29,812 bases of DNA from Ruminococcus flavefaciens (GCA_002373775.1 DFJW01000050.1:1-29812), one strand, 5' to 3'; positions 5,307 to 13,946 are shown, numbered from the stretch's first letter. A program made the numbers and translations. The notes: generated from the sequence alone by a model not told the origin.

Positions 5307-7544
5307 ATGAATAAAAAGTTCAGGAACGAGATCAGGGATTCCTTCAATTTTCCTGATCCTGAAAAAAAGGATATATTCTTAAACAGCATAGATCATACCG
5401 CTTATCCGGAAGAGGATGATCGCAGGAAGGGTATACCGATACCGTTCAGGATAGCTGCCGCAGTCACAGCTTGCGCTGTTGCAGCAAGTCTCTGGATAGG
5501 TTTAAATGCTGGATCGGGAACAAGCTACCGCGATTATGATCCGGATAATGTGACAGTTATCACCGGTACCACTGAAAATGATCCTTCGTCAGTGACAACA
5601 CCGGCAGTGACTACTGATGTCTCCATAGTTACAGATGAGCCGGGAACGGCTTCAGTGACTTCTGTTTCTGTGGGCACTGATATAGTTACAACTGCTGTTA
5701 CATCTGCATATTATCCGGCTGAAACAACTGCGGAGCATACGGGTACAGGTTATTTTTCAGGTACATCAGGAAATTCAGCACCTGCCGTTACAACAAACTG
5801 TACATCAAGTGCCGCTGCTTCGGGCACCACTCCGGCGAACCGCACATCTTCTGCGGTCACCACAAGCCCTGCAACAGTCACAGCACCCGTAAATACTACT
5901 ACTGCGGTGCAGACCGGCACGCCTCCCGTTACTACTACGAATAATGACGAAAATTTAGACGATGACGAAAGGAGTATCGTTATGAAAAAAGTTACTGCAT
6001 ATGCACTCGCATTATCAATGCTGCCGTTGGCTGTACCAACAGGCGCTTCCGCTGATTTCCAGCCGCCGGCGGTTACTGACGAACAGCTCGCTGTCTACTC
6101 AGCTATAGATAACGGCGAAAGATTCACAGATTTCAATGAGGACGGAAAGTTCGATGCCGTAGACGTTTACAGGCTCTATGACGGAGTTCACCATTTTGGT
6201 CTCCATACTTCAGAAGAACTCATTTTCATAAGAGAGCACGGCGATATCAACGGCGACGGTTCTGTCAATTATGTGGACGGAGACGATCTCGTAAGCTATT
6301 ATGTGTATAAATACGGCGTTACACCCGATACGCTCAACCCCGAAAACTACATTGACTTTGAGGGAATTGCGGACGCAGGTTCATATATGTTCGTATACGC
6401 ACTTATGGACGAAGCTGAGAAGTACAATACTATCACAAATTATGTGGGCGAGGCTATCGAAGCAGGAAAGCTTGATATGGACTTCGATGCCAACGGTACA
6501 AATGACATGTACGACGCTTACATCTACTCGATTTACCACCACTCTATGAACGGTCTCCGTATAGCTTACGCCATTGACGCTGTCGAAGAAAACTCAATTA
6601 TCGGAATAGAGATGTGGAACAGGTGTGCGGCTTACGAACAGGCTCTTGATGCTCTCCACCTCAAGACTTTCCAGAGCTCAGATCAGCTCATCAGATACAT
6701 GCTCATCAAGAACGGTATTAACAGTGAGCTGCTCACAGTAAATACCTACAGAGATATCCTGCGTGATCTTCCCAATGCTGACCTTACTCTCGATACAGAC
6801 AGGTATTTCTCTATCGGCGGAATAGATGTTCCGGCTTCACAGGTGCCGCTTTACAAGATCTGCGAGATCAGCGCTGACAGCTTTGCATTCAACGTAAAGA
6901 GATTCGCAGGCGAGGCTAACATGGTAGACCTTTCTGCCAGAAGTGAGAAATACGACATAGAATTCGAAGATGATGTATTCGAACAGCAGTACGCAGCTTA
7001 CTGCACAGCTGTTGAGAACGGCACAGCAGTGCTCCCGGATTTCAACTCCGACGGATACCTCAACGGTACAGATGCATACCTGCTCGAAGAATACTACAAA
7101 GACCTCATTCAGATGAGATCGCCTGAGGAAAGCAATCTTCCTGCCGATGTAAGAATTATGTTCGACTTTGGTTTCGATATCAACGGCAACGGCATCAGCG
7201 GCGATATCTACGATGCTGAGATAGCTGACACCTTCCTGATGAAGCACGACGCTGCAAAGACTGAAGAACTCGTTGCGAACTACAAGGAAATGCAGGCTGC
7301 TGCTGAACTCAAAAAGGATATAGAGTTCCTCTGCACTCTTGATATAGAGCGCTCAGGCGACGCTAACGAAGACGGTCAGGTGAATATGGCTGACGCTGTA
7401 CTCATCCTCCAGGTATGCGCTAATCCTGATAATTACCAGTTCTCTGACTGGGGCGTATTCAACGCAGACGTTGCAGGCACAGGCGACGGCGTTACTCCTT
7501 TAGATGCTCAGGAGATACAGAACAGAGCACTCGGCATTGCATGA
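5307..7544 (+). CDS. Anti-sigma-like membrane protein joined in frame to a dockerin/EF-hand protein
   Basis: This 745-aa frame has two parts. Residues 1-45 are cytoplasmic and charged, 46-66 a membrane span, and 74-220 an extracellular Ser/Thr-rich linker, the layout of an anti-sigma factor. From Met226 a full signal peptide begins (MKKVTAYALALSMLPLAVPT), then a region with EF-hand-like calcium loops at about 275-286, 313-324, 392-403, 578-589 and 624-636. A C-terminal type I dockerin follows, with loops at 685-696 and 721-733. AAAGGAG lies 7 bases before the Met226 codon, so a second secreted product is likely. Dockerins bind cohesins of cellulosome-type complexes. The gene follows the ECF sigma gene by three bases. 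The single-frame fusion may be real, or result from loss of a stop codon. Confidence 0.8.
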   Translation: MNKKFRNEIRDSFNFPDPEKKDIFLNSIDHTAYPEEDDRRKGIPIPFRIAAAVTACAVAASLWIGLNAGSGTSYRDYDPDNVTVITGTTENDPSSVTTPAVTTDVSIVTDEPGTASVTSVSVGTDIVTTAVTSAYYPAETTAEHTGTGYFSGTSGNSAPAVTTNCTSSAAASGTTPANRTSSAVTTSPATVTAPVNTTTAVQTGTPPVTTTNNDENLDDDERSIVMKKVTAYALALSMLPLAVPTGASADFQPPAVTDEQLAVYSAIDNGERFTDFNEDGKFDAVDVYRLYDGVHHFGLHTSEELIFIREHGDINGDGSVNYVDGDDLVSYYVYKYGVTPDTLNPENYIDFEGIADAGSYMFVYALMDEAEKYNTITNYVGEAIEAGKLDMDFDANGTNDMYDAYIYSIYHHSMNGLRIAYAIDAVEENSIIGIEMWNRCAAYEQALDALHLKTFQSSDQLIRYMLIKNGINSELLTVNTYRDILRDLPNADLTLDTDRYFSIGGIDVPASQVPLYKICEISADSFAFNVKRFAGEANMVDLSARSEKYDIEFEDDVFEQQYAAYCTAVENGTAVLPDFNSDGYLNGTDAYLLEEYYKDLIQMRSPEESNLPADVRIMFDFGFDINGNGISGDIYDAEIADTFLMKHDAAKTEELVANYKEMQAAAELKKDIEFLCTLDIERSGDANEDGQVNMADAVLILQVCANPDNYQFSDWGVFNADVAGTGDGVTPLDAQEIQNRALGIA
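5982..7544 (+). CDS. Probable internal start: secreted dockerin protein (nested product)
   Basis: The ATG at 5982 is in frame with the longer reading frame, preceded by AAAGGAG with a 7-base spacing, and followed by a textbook signal peptide (positive start, hydrophobic core, cleavage after a GASA-like site). Translation from here gives 520 aa: a secreted protein with five scattered calcium-loop motifs and a C-terminal dockerin. It is listed separately because it may be the main or an additional product. If only the long form were made, the signal peptide would be a buried hydrophobic stretch in an already exported region. Confidence 0.65.
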   Translation: MKKVTAYALALSMLPLAVPTGASADFQPPAVTDEQLAVYSAIDNGERFTDFNEDGKFDAVDVYRLYDGVHHFGLHTSEELIFIREHGDINGDGSVNYVDGDDLVSYYVYKYGVTPDTLNPENYIDFEGIADAGSYMFVYALMDEAEKYNTITNYVGEAIEAGKLDMDFDANGTNDMYDAYIYSIYHHSMNGLRIAYAIDAVEENSIIGIEMWNRCAAYEQALDALHLKTFQSSDQLIRYMLIKNGINSELLTVNTYRDILRDLPNADLTLDTDRYFSIGGIDVPASQVPLYKICEISADSFAFNVKRFAGEANMVDLSARSEKYDIEFEDDVFEQQYAAYCTAVENGTAVLPDFNSDGYLNGTDAYLLEEYYKDLIQMRSPEESNLPADVRIMFDFGFDINGNGISGDIYDAEIADTFLMKHDAAKTEELVANYKEMQAAAELKKDIEFLCTLDIERSGDANEDGQVNMADAVLILQVCANPDNYQFSDWGVFNADVAGTGDGVTPLDAQEIQNRALGIA

Positions 7545-7592
7545 GAAAGAACAACTGGATTGCAAATAAAAGTGATATAGAATTATAAAAAT

Positions 7593-7630
7593 GCGGGCGG
7601 AAACTTTCCTGAGGAAAAATTTCCGCCCGC
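7593..7630. terminator. Bidirectional terminator between dockerin gene and ABC operon
   Basis: A perfect 11-bp stem (GCGGGCGGAAA, 7593-7603, with TTTCCGCCCGC, 7620-7630); the loop holds a smaller TTTCC/GGAAA hairpin. The minus-strand side is followed by ATTTTTATAATT, so it best ends the minus-strand export operon and probably also serves the plus-strand gene. Confidence 0.85.
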
Positions 7631-7647
7631 TGATCTTATTTACATTG

Positions 7648-8385
7648 TCATTTCTTATTGAGGAATTCCTCATAGCGGTCGCAGATCTCATTGGTATCGC
7701 CGAAGGCTATCTGTTTGCCCTTATCCAGCCAGAGGACTTTGGTAGCCATACGTCTTATCTGGGCAAGGGAATGGGAAACGAGGATAGTGGTCGCGCCGCC
7801 TTTGATTATCTCCAGCATTTTTGCCTCGCTCTTTTTGCGGAATGCGCCGTCTCCGACGGAAAGCACTTCATCGAGGATGAGTATTTCCGGATTAACGAGG
7901 CAGGCGATAGAGAAAGCCAGACGGGATTTCATACCGGAGGAAAGGTGTGAGAACTTGCGGTCTTCGAATTCTTCAAGCTCGGCAAATTCGATGATGCTCT
8001 TGTAGGTGCTGTTCATGAAGTCGCGTGTATAGCCGAGCATTGCACCGCGGAGGAAGGTGTTCTCCTTTACTGTGAGGTCGCCGTCGAAACCGGTTCCGAG
8101 TTCGAGGAGCGAAGCCACATTTCCGCGCACAGCCATTGTGCCCTGAGTAGGACGCATGATGCCGGAAATGACTTTCAGAAGAGTGGACTTGCCGGCGCCG
8201 TTAGCCCCGATAACACCGAGAAGTTCGCCCTCTTCCACTGAGAAGGTCACATCGTCAACGGCGATGAATTCCTTTTTTGTATAGGTGCGCTTTATCTTCT
8301 GGATTATGACGTCCTTCAGTCCAAGATTGGAGAAGTCGCCTACGATGTATGAAACGGATACATTATTGAGTTCTATCTTCTTCAT
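7648..8385 (-). CDS. ABC transporter ATPase for surface glycan export (Wzt/TagH type)
   Basis: The 245-aa ATPase has Walker A GANGAGKST (60-68), signature LSSGM (148-152), Walker B ILILDE (168-173) and the switch histidine His205. The opening stretch, with an amphipathic helix before Walker A (VIIQKIKRTYTKKEFIAVDD), is typical of ATPases of polysaccharide and teichoic acid exporters. It powers the permease encoded just upstream. It lacks the C-terminal carbohydrate-recognition domain found in the longer Wzt proteins. Its start lies 12 bases beyond the permease stop, with GGAGG in the gap. It is the last gene of a five-gene glycan operon. Confidence 0.9.
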   Translation of the reverse strand: MKKIELNNVSVSYIVGDFSNLGLKDVIIQKIKRTYTKKEFIAVDDVTFSVEEGELLGVIGANGAGKSTLLKVISGIMRPTQGTMAVRGNVASLLELGTGFDGDLTVKENTFLRGAMLGYTRDFMNSTYKSIIEFAELEEFEDRKFSHLSSGMKSRLAFSIACLVNPEILILDEVLSVGDGAFRKKSEAKMLEIIKGGATTILVSHSLAQIRRMATKVLWLDKGKQIAFGDTNEICDRYEEFLNKK

Positions 8386-8397
8386 GTTCCCGCCTCC

Positions 8398-9186
8398 TTA
8401 CATGTAGTAGAGGAATTTGTAGTTGTACTTCTTGTAGATGAGGGCACCGATAGTCAGTGCAGCCAGAGCGTAACCGAAACACAGCAGATGAGTTTTCCAG
8501 CCTGGGATGTATCCGTCCAGCACTATACTTCGTATATACGTTATATAGCAGTAGAGCGGATTTGCATAGAAGAGCTGCTGGACTCTCGGAGAGTAGGTGT
8601 CGGTGTAATAGAAGATAGCCGACAGGTACATCAGCATGAGAGTGAAGATATCATATAGATACTGGATGTCCTTGAATATTACGAACAGGGCTGAGAGAAT
8701 GAAGCCGCAGCCTATGTTGAACACGATGAGACAGAGTACCGGGTACAGCAGCGCAAAGAACCTGAACGAGAACGCCACGCCGTCCACGGCGGCGAATACA
8801 AGGAATATTACCAGCGTTATGCCGAAGTTTATCAGCGATGCCACGTTCTTGGAAAGCAGGAACATGTATTTCGGCAGGTTTATCTTGGTGATTATTCCGG
8901 CGTTGGACATCAGCGAACTCATGCCGCCGTATGTGGAATCCTTGAAGAAGGAGTAGGTCAGGTTGCCGGCGAAGAGGTAGATAGTGTAGTGGGGCTTGTC
9001 TCTGCCGAAGAAGTGTGTGAATACGATGCTCATTACAAGGAGCTGCATGAGCGGCGATATAAGACTCCATACCATACCGAGGATCGTCCTCTTGTACTTT
9101 TTCTTGAAGTCGCGCTTGACCAGTTCTTCAAAGAGGAACTGATGCTTTTTCAGCTTTAAAAACTGATTCTTGATCGCTTCTACCAT
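8398..9186 (-). CDS. ABC-2 type permease for surface glycan export (Wzm/TagG type)
   Basis: The 262-aa protein has six hydrophobic spans and the family sequences RDFKKKYKRTILGMVWSLISP near the N-terminus and IFYYTDTYSPRVQQLFYANP late in the protein, both typical of O-antigen and teichoic acid exporters of the ABC-2 class. Such permeases move a lipid-linked glycan across the cytoplasmic membrane with an ATPase partner, here the next gene. Its stop lies about 12 bases before that gene. The upstream gene is a large glycosyltransferase, consistent with a synthesis-and-export operon. Confidence 0.9.
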   Translation of the reverse strand: MVEAIKNQFLKLKKHQFLFEELVKRDFKKKYKRTILGMVWSLISPLMQLLVMSIVFTHFFGRDKPHYTIYLFAGNLTYSFFKDSTYGGMSSLMSNAGIITKINLPKYMFLLSKNVASLINFGITLVIFLVFAAVDGVAFSFRFFALLYPVLCLIVFNIGCGFILSALFVIFKDIQYLYDIFTLMLMYLSAIFYYTDTYSPRVQQLFYANPLYCYITYIRSIVLDGYIPGWKTHLLCFGYALAALTIGALIYKKYNYKFLYYM

Positions 9187-9225
9187 TTGTTTTCCTTTCT
9201 CTGATGTTTTTTGCAGAACAGTGGA

Positions 9226-11661
9226 TCAGTCCGCGAATTCTATGGGGATGATCTTCTCTGTGAATCCCGGTCTGCCGTTCTTGTATCGTGCATTGATGCG
9301 CAGATAGAGCTTGGTATCCGGCATTTCCGGAAGAAGGTAGGTTATATATGTGTAATTGAGCCTTGGCGCGATAGATACGCTTCTTGCATAGTATACCTGC
9401 CTTGCCTCGTCAACGATGCTGAACTCCACGAATACCGAGAGGATATTTGCGGCACAGAGTTCTGAACGGGATATACCGATCTTCATCCTGTTGAGGAGAG
9501 AACGGCTTATGCGCCAGTATGCCGGTATGCCGAGATCCGGATCGTCGGAGGCATTTGTGAACCGCACAGCTACGTCAGGCAGTTCATGGAACCTGTTCTC
9601 GTGTTCGGCATCGAAGGAAGCTGCGAAATCCTGAGCCTTTATATGATCCGTCTTGTACTTTTTGGCAAGAAGTATCTTGCTGCCGTTTTCGGAAATGACG
9701 GTGTCGCGGTCATAGAAACGTTCGGAGAATTCCGAGAAGGGATGCTTTCTGCCGTAGTTATCGCTGTAGAAATTCTCGAAGATGTATTCCGGCTGATAAA
9801 CGCCCTTGTTGTCACCGCCGATGTTGGGCCATGAGAGAGTGACATAGGGGCAGGGCTGATACTGGTCACGGTGCTCAACGGCGATGTAGTTGAAATAGGT
9901 GCTCCATTCGTCGTAGCCCTTGCGGGTTATTTCCGGGTACTTGCTTATGAGTTCCCTGTACCAGACCTTGTTTATGAGCTGAGGCTGGTGGGATGAATAC
10001 TGGAACGTGGGATAGCCGTGGTTCTTCAGGAACCTGAGCGTTCTGAAATGGCAGTAGTCATATGAGAACAGCTTGGGGATGAAGTAATGCCATTTGCTTA
10101 TATCCGAGAAGTAGTATCCGCGGTATTTGCCGTCCTTGTAGAACACCTCTTCCGTTATGGGACGCAGAGGACGGTAATCGTCATCGCACATGATGAACTC
10201 ATCGTCTATGACGTCCAGCTGCATAGCGAGACAGCGCAGGAAGAAATTTCGTGTGGAGTGGTCGGGCGGAAGAGTATTTCCGGCGAGAAGCTCGTCGTCA
10301 GTGACGGTGGTCAGCTTCAGTCTGCCGTCGTAGTTCTTCTGCATATACTCCGCCATGCTGTCGGGACAGCACACTACCAGTTCCTTGATGAACGGCATGA
10401 ATTCCTCGATATACGGCAGAGTTGCCAGTATGGGAGCAGGTCTTGCCGAGAGGAATACTATCTGCTTGACCGGCTTGTGTTCGAATCTGTTCTTATTGTC
10501 GGTGCCGAGCATCAGCTTTTCCATTTTAGCCGCTGTTACGCTCCACTTGGGAGGCTGATATTCCTCGGCGAGTTCTCTGCGCTTTTCCAGATAGAGCTTA
10601 TCGGATTCGGCGTAGCGCTTGACTATGGAGATGAGCTGGTCTGAATTATCCGGGTGGAAATAGTCGCAGAACCTTCCGCCCACTTCGCGCATTACCGGGA
10701 TGTCCGAGCAGGCTATGGGGACTCCGTTTATGAGAGCCTCAATGGTCGGCAGACCGTAGCCCTCAATATATGAAGGGAATACGACCATGAATGCGTTCTG
10801 GTAGAGATAGTTCAGAGTGGCGTCATTGCAGTTCGTGAGGCAGTAAAGTCCCTTGTTGTAGTTCCTGTTGGACTTTATGCGCCTGAGGAAGCCCTCCATT
10901 TCCCAGCCGATATGGCCGACGATAACGACGTCTATGCCCATGTCGGCGAGAGCCTTTTCATAGGCTTCCACCAGTACTTTCTGGTTCTTTCTCGGCTCTA
11001 CAGTTCCCACTGTGAGCAGGAAACGCCTTCCTTCTATCATGCGCTCAACTTCGGAGTCGATGGCTTCTTCGGCGTTGTTCTGGCTCTTGTCCGTTGAGAA
11101 GTCTGCGCCCAGACCGATCTTGTGTATGGGCTTTTCCGGGAGGTCAAGCTCGCGGAAGAGCTGCTGCACGTCTTCCTTTACTGCATCGGTGGTGACGATG
11201 ATATCGTCGGCGTAGGTCATGTGCGCTGTCAGGAATTCCATGAAGCGCATGAGCGTCTGCCCCACCATGTACTGAGGATAGCGTATGGGGATTATATCAT
11301 GGAGCAGGGGGATGACTCTGATCTGACGGTTCTTCAGTCTCGGCAGCAGCCAGCTCCTGTTGGGGAGAGTGTGCCATGAACTGTTCACGTCGAAGAAGAC
11401 CGAGCCTGCCTCCATTTCGTCCACGGGGATATAGGTATCGGTATAGCACTGCTTCTTGTCCGGCAGCATGCCGCTGGAAGCCAGCTGGAACCTGTCATTG
11501 TCTATAAGGCGGTAGGCGTGATGCTTGGGGGCGTAGGAAATGAGCCTTACGTCCACGCCGTCGCATATCATTTTCACCGCGATCTCACTGACTACTCTGG
11601 AAATGCCGGTATAGCGCTTCAGTTCCGGGATGTTGGTGATGTCTATATAGATAGCCTTCAT
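9226..11661 (-). CDS. Large multidomain glycosyltransferase (GT4 plus Stealth-like domain)
   Basis: The 811-aa protein begins with a GT-B glycosyltransferase of family 4 type (about residues 1-390). The second half of that fold shows TVGTVEPRKNQKVLVEAY and SYIEGYGLPTIEALINGVP with the E-x7-E donor-site motif. A second domain (about 400-680) contains DDEFIMCDDDYRPLRP and a later HQPQLINKVWYREL. It resembles the Stealth sugar-phosphate transferases of capsule synthesis in its acidic motif and later histidine motif. The last 120 residues look beta-rich with no recognised family. It probably adds a sugar and then a sugar-phosphate to the growing glycan. The start overlaps the previous stop (ATGA). 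Confidence 0.78.
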   Translation of the reverse strand: MKAIYIDITNIPELKRYTGISRVVSEIAVKMICDGVDVRLISYAPKHHAYRLIDNDRFQLASSGMLPDKKQCYTDTYIPVDEMEAGSVFFDVNSSWHTLPNRSWLLPRLKNRQIRVIPLLHDIIPIRYPQYMVGQTLMRFMEFLTAHMTYADDIIVTTDAVKEDVQQLFRELDLPEKPIHKIGLGADFSTDKSQNNAEEAIDSEVERMIEGRRFLLTVGTVEPRKNQKVLVEAYEKALADMGIDVVIVGHIGWEMEGFLRRIKSNRNYNKGLYCLTNCNDATLNYLYQNAFMVVFPSYIEGYGLPTIEALINGVPIACSDIPVMREVGGRFCDYFHPDNSDQLISIVKRYAESDKLYLEKRRELAEEYQPPKWSVTAAKMEKLMLGTDNKNRFEHKPVKQIVFLSARPAPILATLPYIEEFMPFIKELVVCCPDSMAEYMQKNYDGRLKLTTVTDDELLAGNTLPPDHSTRNFFLRCLAMQLDVIDDEFIMCDDDYRPLRPITEEVFYKDGKYRGYYFSDISKWHYFIPKLFSYDYCHFRTLRFLKNHGYPTFQYSSHQPQLINKVWYRELISKYPEITRKGYDEWSTYFNYIAVEHRDQYQPCPYVTLSWPNIGGDNKGVYQPEYIFENFYSDNYGRKHPFSEFSERFYDRDTVISENGSKILLAKKYKTDHIKAQDFAASFDAEHENRFHELPDVAVRFTNASDDPDLGIPAYWRISRSLLNRMKIGISRSELCAANILSVFVEFSIVDEARQVYYARSVSIAPRLNYTYITYLLPEMPDTKLYLRINARYKNGRPGFTEKIIPIEFAD

Positions 11662-13145
11662 ACGGGCTGAACACCGCCTTCCGTATTGTACTGCGGTGAA
11701 GAGAAGGGATCAAAGCGCACTCTTGTGCCTTTTTTCACGCGGTCGGCAGAGTCCGCACAGGAGGAAACGAGTGCTTTTATGAAGTCACTGCGGTTCAGCC
11801 TGCCGGCTTCACTTTCCCAGCGGGCACAGCTCTCCTTGTCCGGGAGAGAATTGAAGAAAGCGATATACACCGTTTCTATCATGCTGCGGACGGACATATC
11901 CTTGTTGAGCAGGGCAGTGACGTCGGTCTCCTCAGCGGCTCTGTCGGCACAGGCGAGAAGAGCTTCGCGGGTGAATTCCATGCTCTTTCCGGCTTTGTGC
12001 ATATTCTCGTCAACGATCTTGTACAGATCGCGGTATTTCTTGTCCGGATCGTCCGGCGAAAGGGGAGGGTACTTGTCCATGAAACGCCTGATGTAGTCCT
12101 GGAGCTGAGCTTTGATCTTCTCATAGCGGAAGTCCTCAAGACGGCTGCGCTGTGCGTTTATGACAGCTGTGCGCATGGACTGGTTGGTAACTATCTCGTT
12201 TATTACCTTGGATATGAATACCGGATCCTTGTCGTCAACTACGATGCCGCTGCCGCCCATAGTCTCGGGAACGGCACAGGCGTCGTATGCGATTATGGGC
12301 ACATCGAAGGTCATTGCCTCAAGGAGAGGCACGCAGAAGCCTTCGTGTTCGCTCATGCAGAGGAACACATGGGCTGTCTTGTATATGGCAAGTATCTCGG
12401 CAAAGGAGATGTGTCCCGGGAAGACTACGTCCTTCACGCCGAGGTCGTTGATGTAGTCGAGGATATCATTGTAGTAGGAACCGTTGAGATTCGGGCTTCC
12501 TGCGAGTATGAGGCGTGACTTGGGGTTCACTCTTGACTTGTAGTAAGCAAAAGCCCTGATAATGTCCTCATGCTTCTTGTTGGGAGCGATGCGTCCAACG
12601 AATACGATATTCGTATAGCCGTCCGAGAGACGTGATACCATTTTGTGGTCGGGAGTCTGCTTGTAGTCGTCAAAGGGGAATATTATGGGGATGACTTCTA
12701 TCTCGCCTTCCTTATAGCCCATGCGGACCATGTCTCTCTTGTTGAACTCGGAGACGGCGATATATGAAGTGAACTTGCCCACCATGGGACCGGACATGTC
12801 ACTGAGTCCGCGGCGGCAGTCCTCGGAAGCTGTGGTATCGTCTATGTTGAAGAATTCGAAGGGAGTGATATTATGATAGCGCATTATCTTGCGGCAGTTG
12901 AGCTCTGTGACCATGGTGTTGAGCGGAGAGCCGTTCGCCATGTGGTAGATGATTATATCGTCCTCGCTGAGTCTGGGCATGGATTCGAGGGTGTACACGC
13001 CCTTTTCGGTCACTTTCGGAGAAACTGAGCGGGCATAGACTGCGGTCTTGATGCCCATGTCCTCAATGACATGCTTTATAGCCACGATGTCATTTCCGAT
13101 AGCGTCACCGAAGCCGAGAGTCTCTACTATCTGGTATATCTTCAT
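11658..13145 (-). CDS. GT4 family glycosyltransferase with a C-terminal extension
   Basis: In this 495-aa protein about residues 1-365 form a GT-B glycosyltransferase: MKIYQIVETLGFGDAIGND opens the acceptor domain. The donor domain has FVGRIAPNKKHEDIIRAF and SEHEGFCVPLLEAMTFDVP with the E-x7-E motif. The C-terminal 130 residues are helical; the stretch SMIETVYIAFFNSLPDKESC resembles the DUF4214 pattern found in many surface-glycan enzymes. It likely transfers a hexose to the surface polymer. It is coupled by ATGA overlaps to both the upstream coiled-coil gene and the downstream glycosyltransferase. Confidence 0.87.
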   Translation of the reverse strand: MKIYQIVETLGFGDAIGNDIVAIKHVIEDMGIKTAVYARSVSPKVTEKGVYTLESMPRLSEDDIIIYHMANGSPLNTMVTELNCRKIMRYHNITPFEFFNIDDTTASEDCRRGLSDMSGPMVGKFTSYIAVSEFNKRDMVRMGYKEGEIEVIPIIFPFDDYKQTPDHKMVSRLSDGYTNIVFVGRIAPNKKHEDIIRAFAYYKSRVNPKSRLILAGSPNLNGSYYNDILDYINDLGVKDVVFPGHISFAEILAIYKTAHVFLCMSEHEGFCVPLLEAMTFDVPIIAYDACAVPETMGGSGIVVDDKDPVFISKVINEIVTNQSMRTAVINAQRSRLEDFRYEKIKAQLQDYIRRFMDKYPPLSPDDPDKKYRDLYKIVDENMHKAGKSMEFTREALLACADRAAEETDVTALLNKDMSVRSMIETVYIAFFNSLPDKESCARWESEAGRLNRSDFIKALVSSCADSADRVKKGTRVRFDPFSSPQYNTEGGVQPV

Positions 13146-13663
13146 TTGCTGCTGCCTCCGTTCTCAAGAGATCCGATCTTTTCGCTGAGCTGATCTATCT
13201 TTGCGCTGAGTTCGTTTATCATCTCGCGCTGGGCGATGACCTGGAGCTCCAGTTCCTTTTCACGCATGGAGCTGATGTCCTTTACGCCGACTTCTCTGTT
13301 CACATAGCTTTTCATATGGCCGAAAAGTCTTGTGATGCTGAGGTTTATCTCGTTCTGTTCCGCAATGATAGGCAGGAACAGGAATTTGACCAGTTTGCGT
13401 ATAACTTTCTTGATAGGCAGAACTATTACGGATATACCTTTGCGGTACGAGGTGAGTTCATTGTAGTACGATACCTGATTATGGTTGAAAAGAGCAGCTG
13501 CATCGCCGAGGAATGCTTTGGAGTTGAAATTGGTATCGTTGGCGGAATACTTCTCTGCCCAGAAGTCGCCGAAAGAGATCAGATCACAGCTCTCGCCGGA
13601 GCTTTTTACTTCTTCCTTCGCAGAATCGAGGAATTTCTGTATCTCAGGACTGTTATTGTTCAT
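13142..13663 (-). CDS. Small membrane-associating coiled-coil protein of the glycan operon
   Basis: The start at 13663 (173 aa) is chosen because GGAGGA sits just upstream; a longer in-frame extension crosses the promoter. After a Ser-rich N-terminus there is a short hydrophobic, basic segment (KKVIRKLVKFLFLPIIAEQN, about residues 97-116). That segment resembles the membrane-edge motif ending in EQN that precedes coiled coils in surface-glycan methyltransferases. The last 40 residues form a coiled coil. No catalytic domain remains. It may anchor or measure the glycosyltransferases at the membrane; this role is inferred. It is the first gene of the operon and overlaps the next by four bases. 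Confidence 0.72.
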   Translation of the reverse strand: MNNNSPEIQKFLDSAKEEVKSSGESCDLISFGDFWAEKYSANDTNFNSKAFLGDAAALFNHNQVSYYNELTSYRKGISVIVLPIKKVIRKLVKFLFLPIIAEQNEINLSITRLFGHMKSYVNREVGVKDISSMREKELELQVIAQREMINELSAKIDQLSEKIGSLENGGSSK

Positions 13664-13714
13664 AATATCCTCCAAGTCTTTCTTTTGATATCTGTTATAT
13701 GACACATTTAATTT

Positions 13715-13743
13715 ATTATAACACATTGTAATAATATTGTCAA
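13715..13743 (-). promoter_or_regulatory. Sigma-A promoter of the glycan export operon
   Basis: On the minus strand: TTGACA (13743-13738), 17-bp spacer, TATAAT (13720-13715), with TGT before the -10; close to perfect consensus. The 341-bp gap 13664-14004 holds this promoter, the divergent one, and no supported gene. Confidence 0.82.
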
Positions 13744-13910
13744 CTGTTGAAAATGCGGAGCATGCGCAGAAACGGGCGCAGCAGCTCTTTCCGGGTGCCT
13801 GCCGGGGGACATATGACACTCTTCTGTTGAGCATTTTGGCAAATTGGGTGTGCAGCACCGGAGGAATATTTGTCTAAATACTGAAAAATGTGCAAAAATC
13901 GTGAAATGAG

Positions 13911-13939
13911 TTGACGATTCAGCTGCAACGTGATATAAT
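13911..13939 (+). promoter_or_regulatory. Sigma-A promoter of the Wzz-like gene
   Basis: TTGACG (13911-13916), 17-bp spacer, TATAAT (13934-13939), with TGA before the -10. The predicted start near 13946 falls right at the hairpin described next. Confidence 0.75.
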
Positions 13940-13946
13940 GTTAAAT

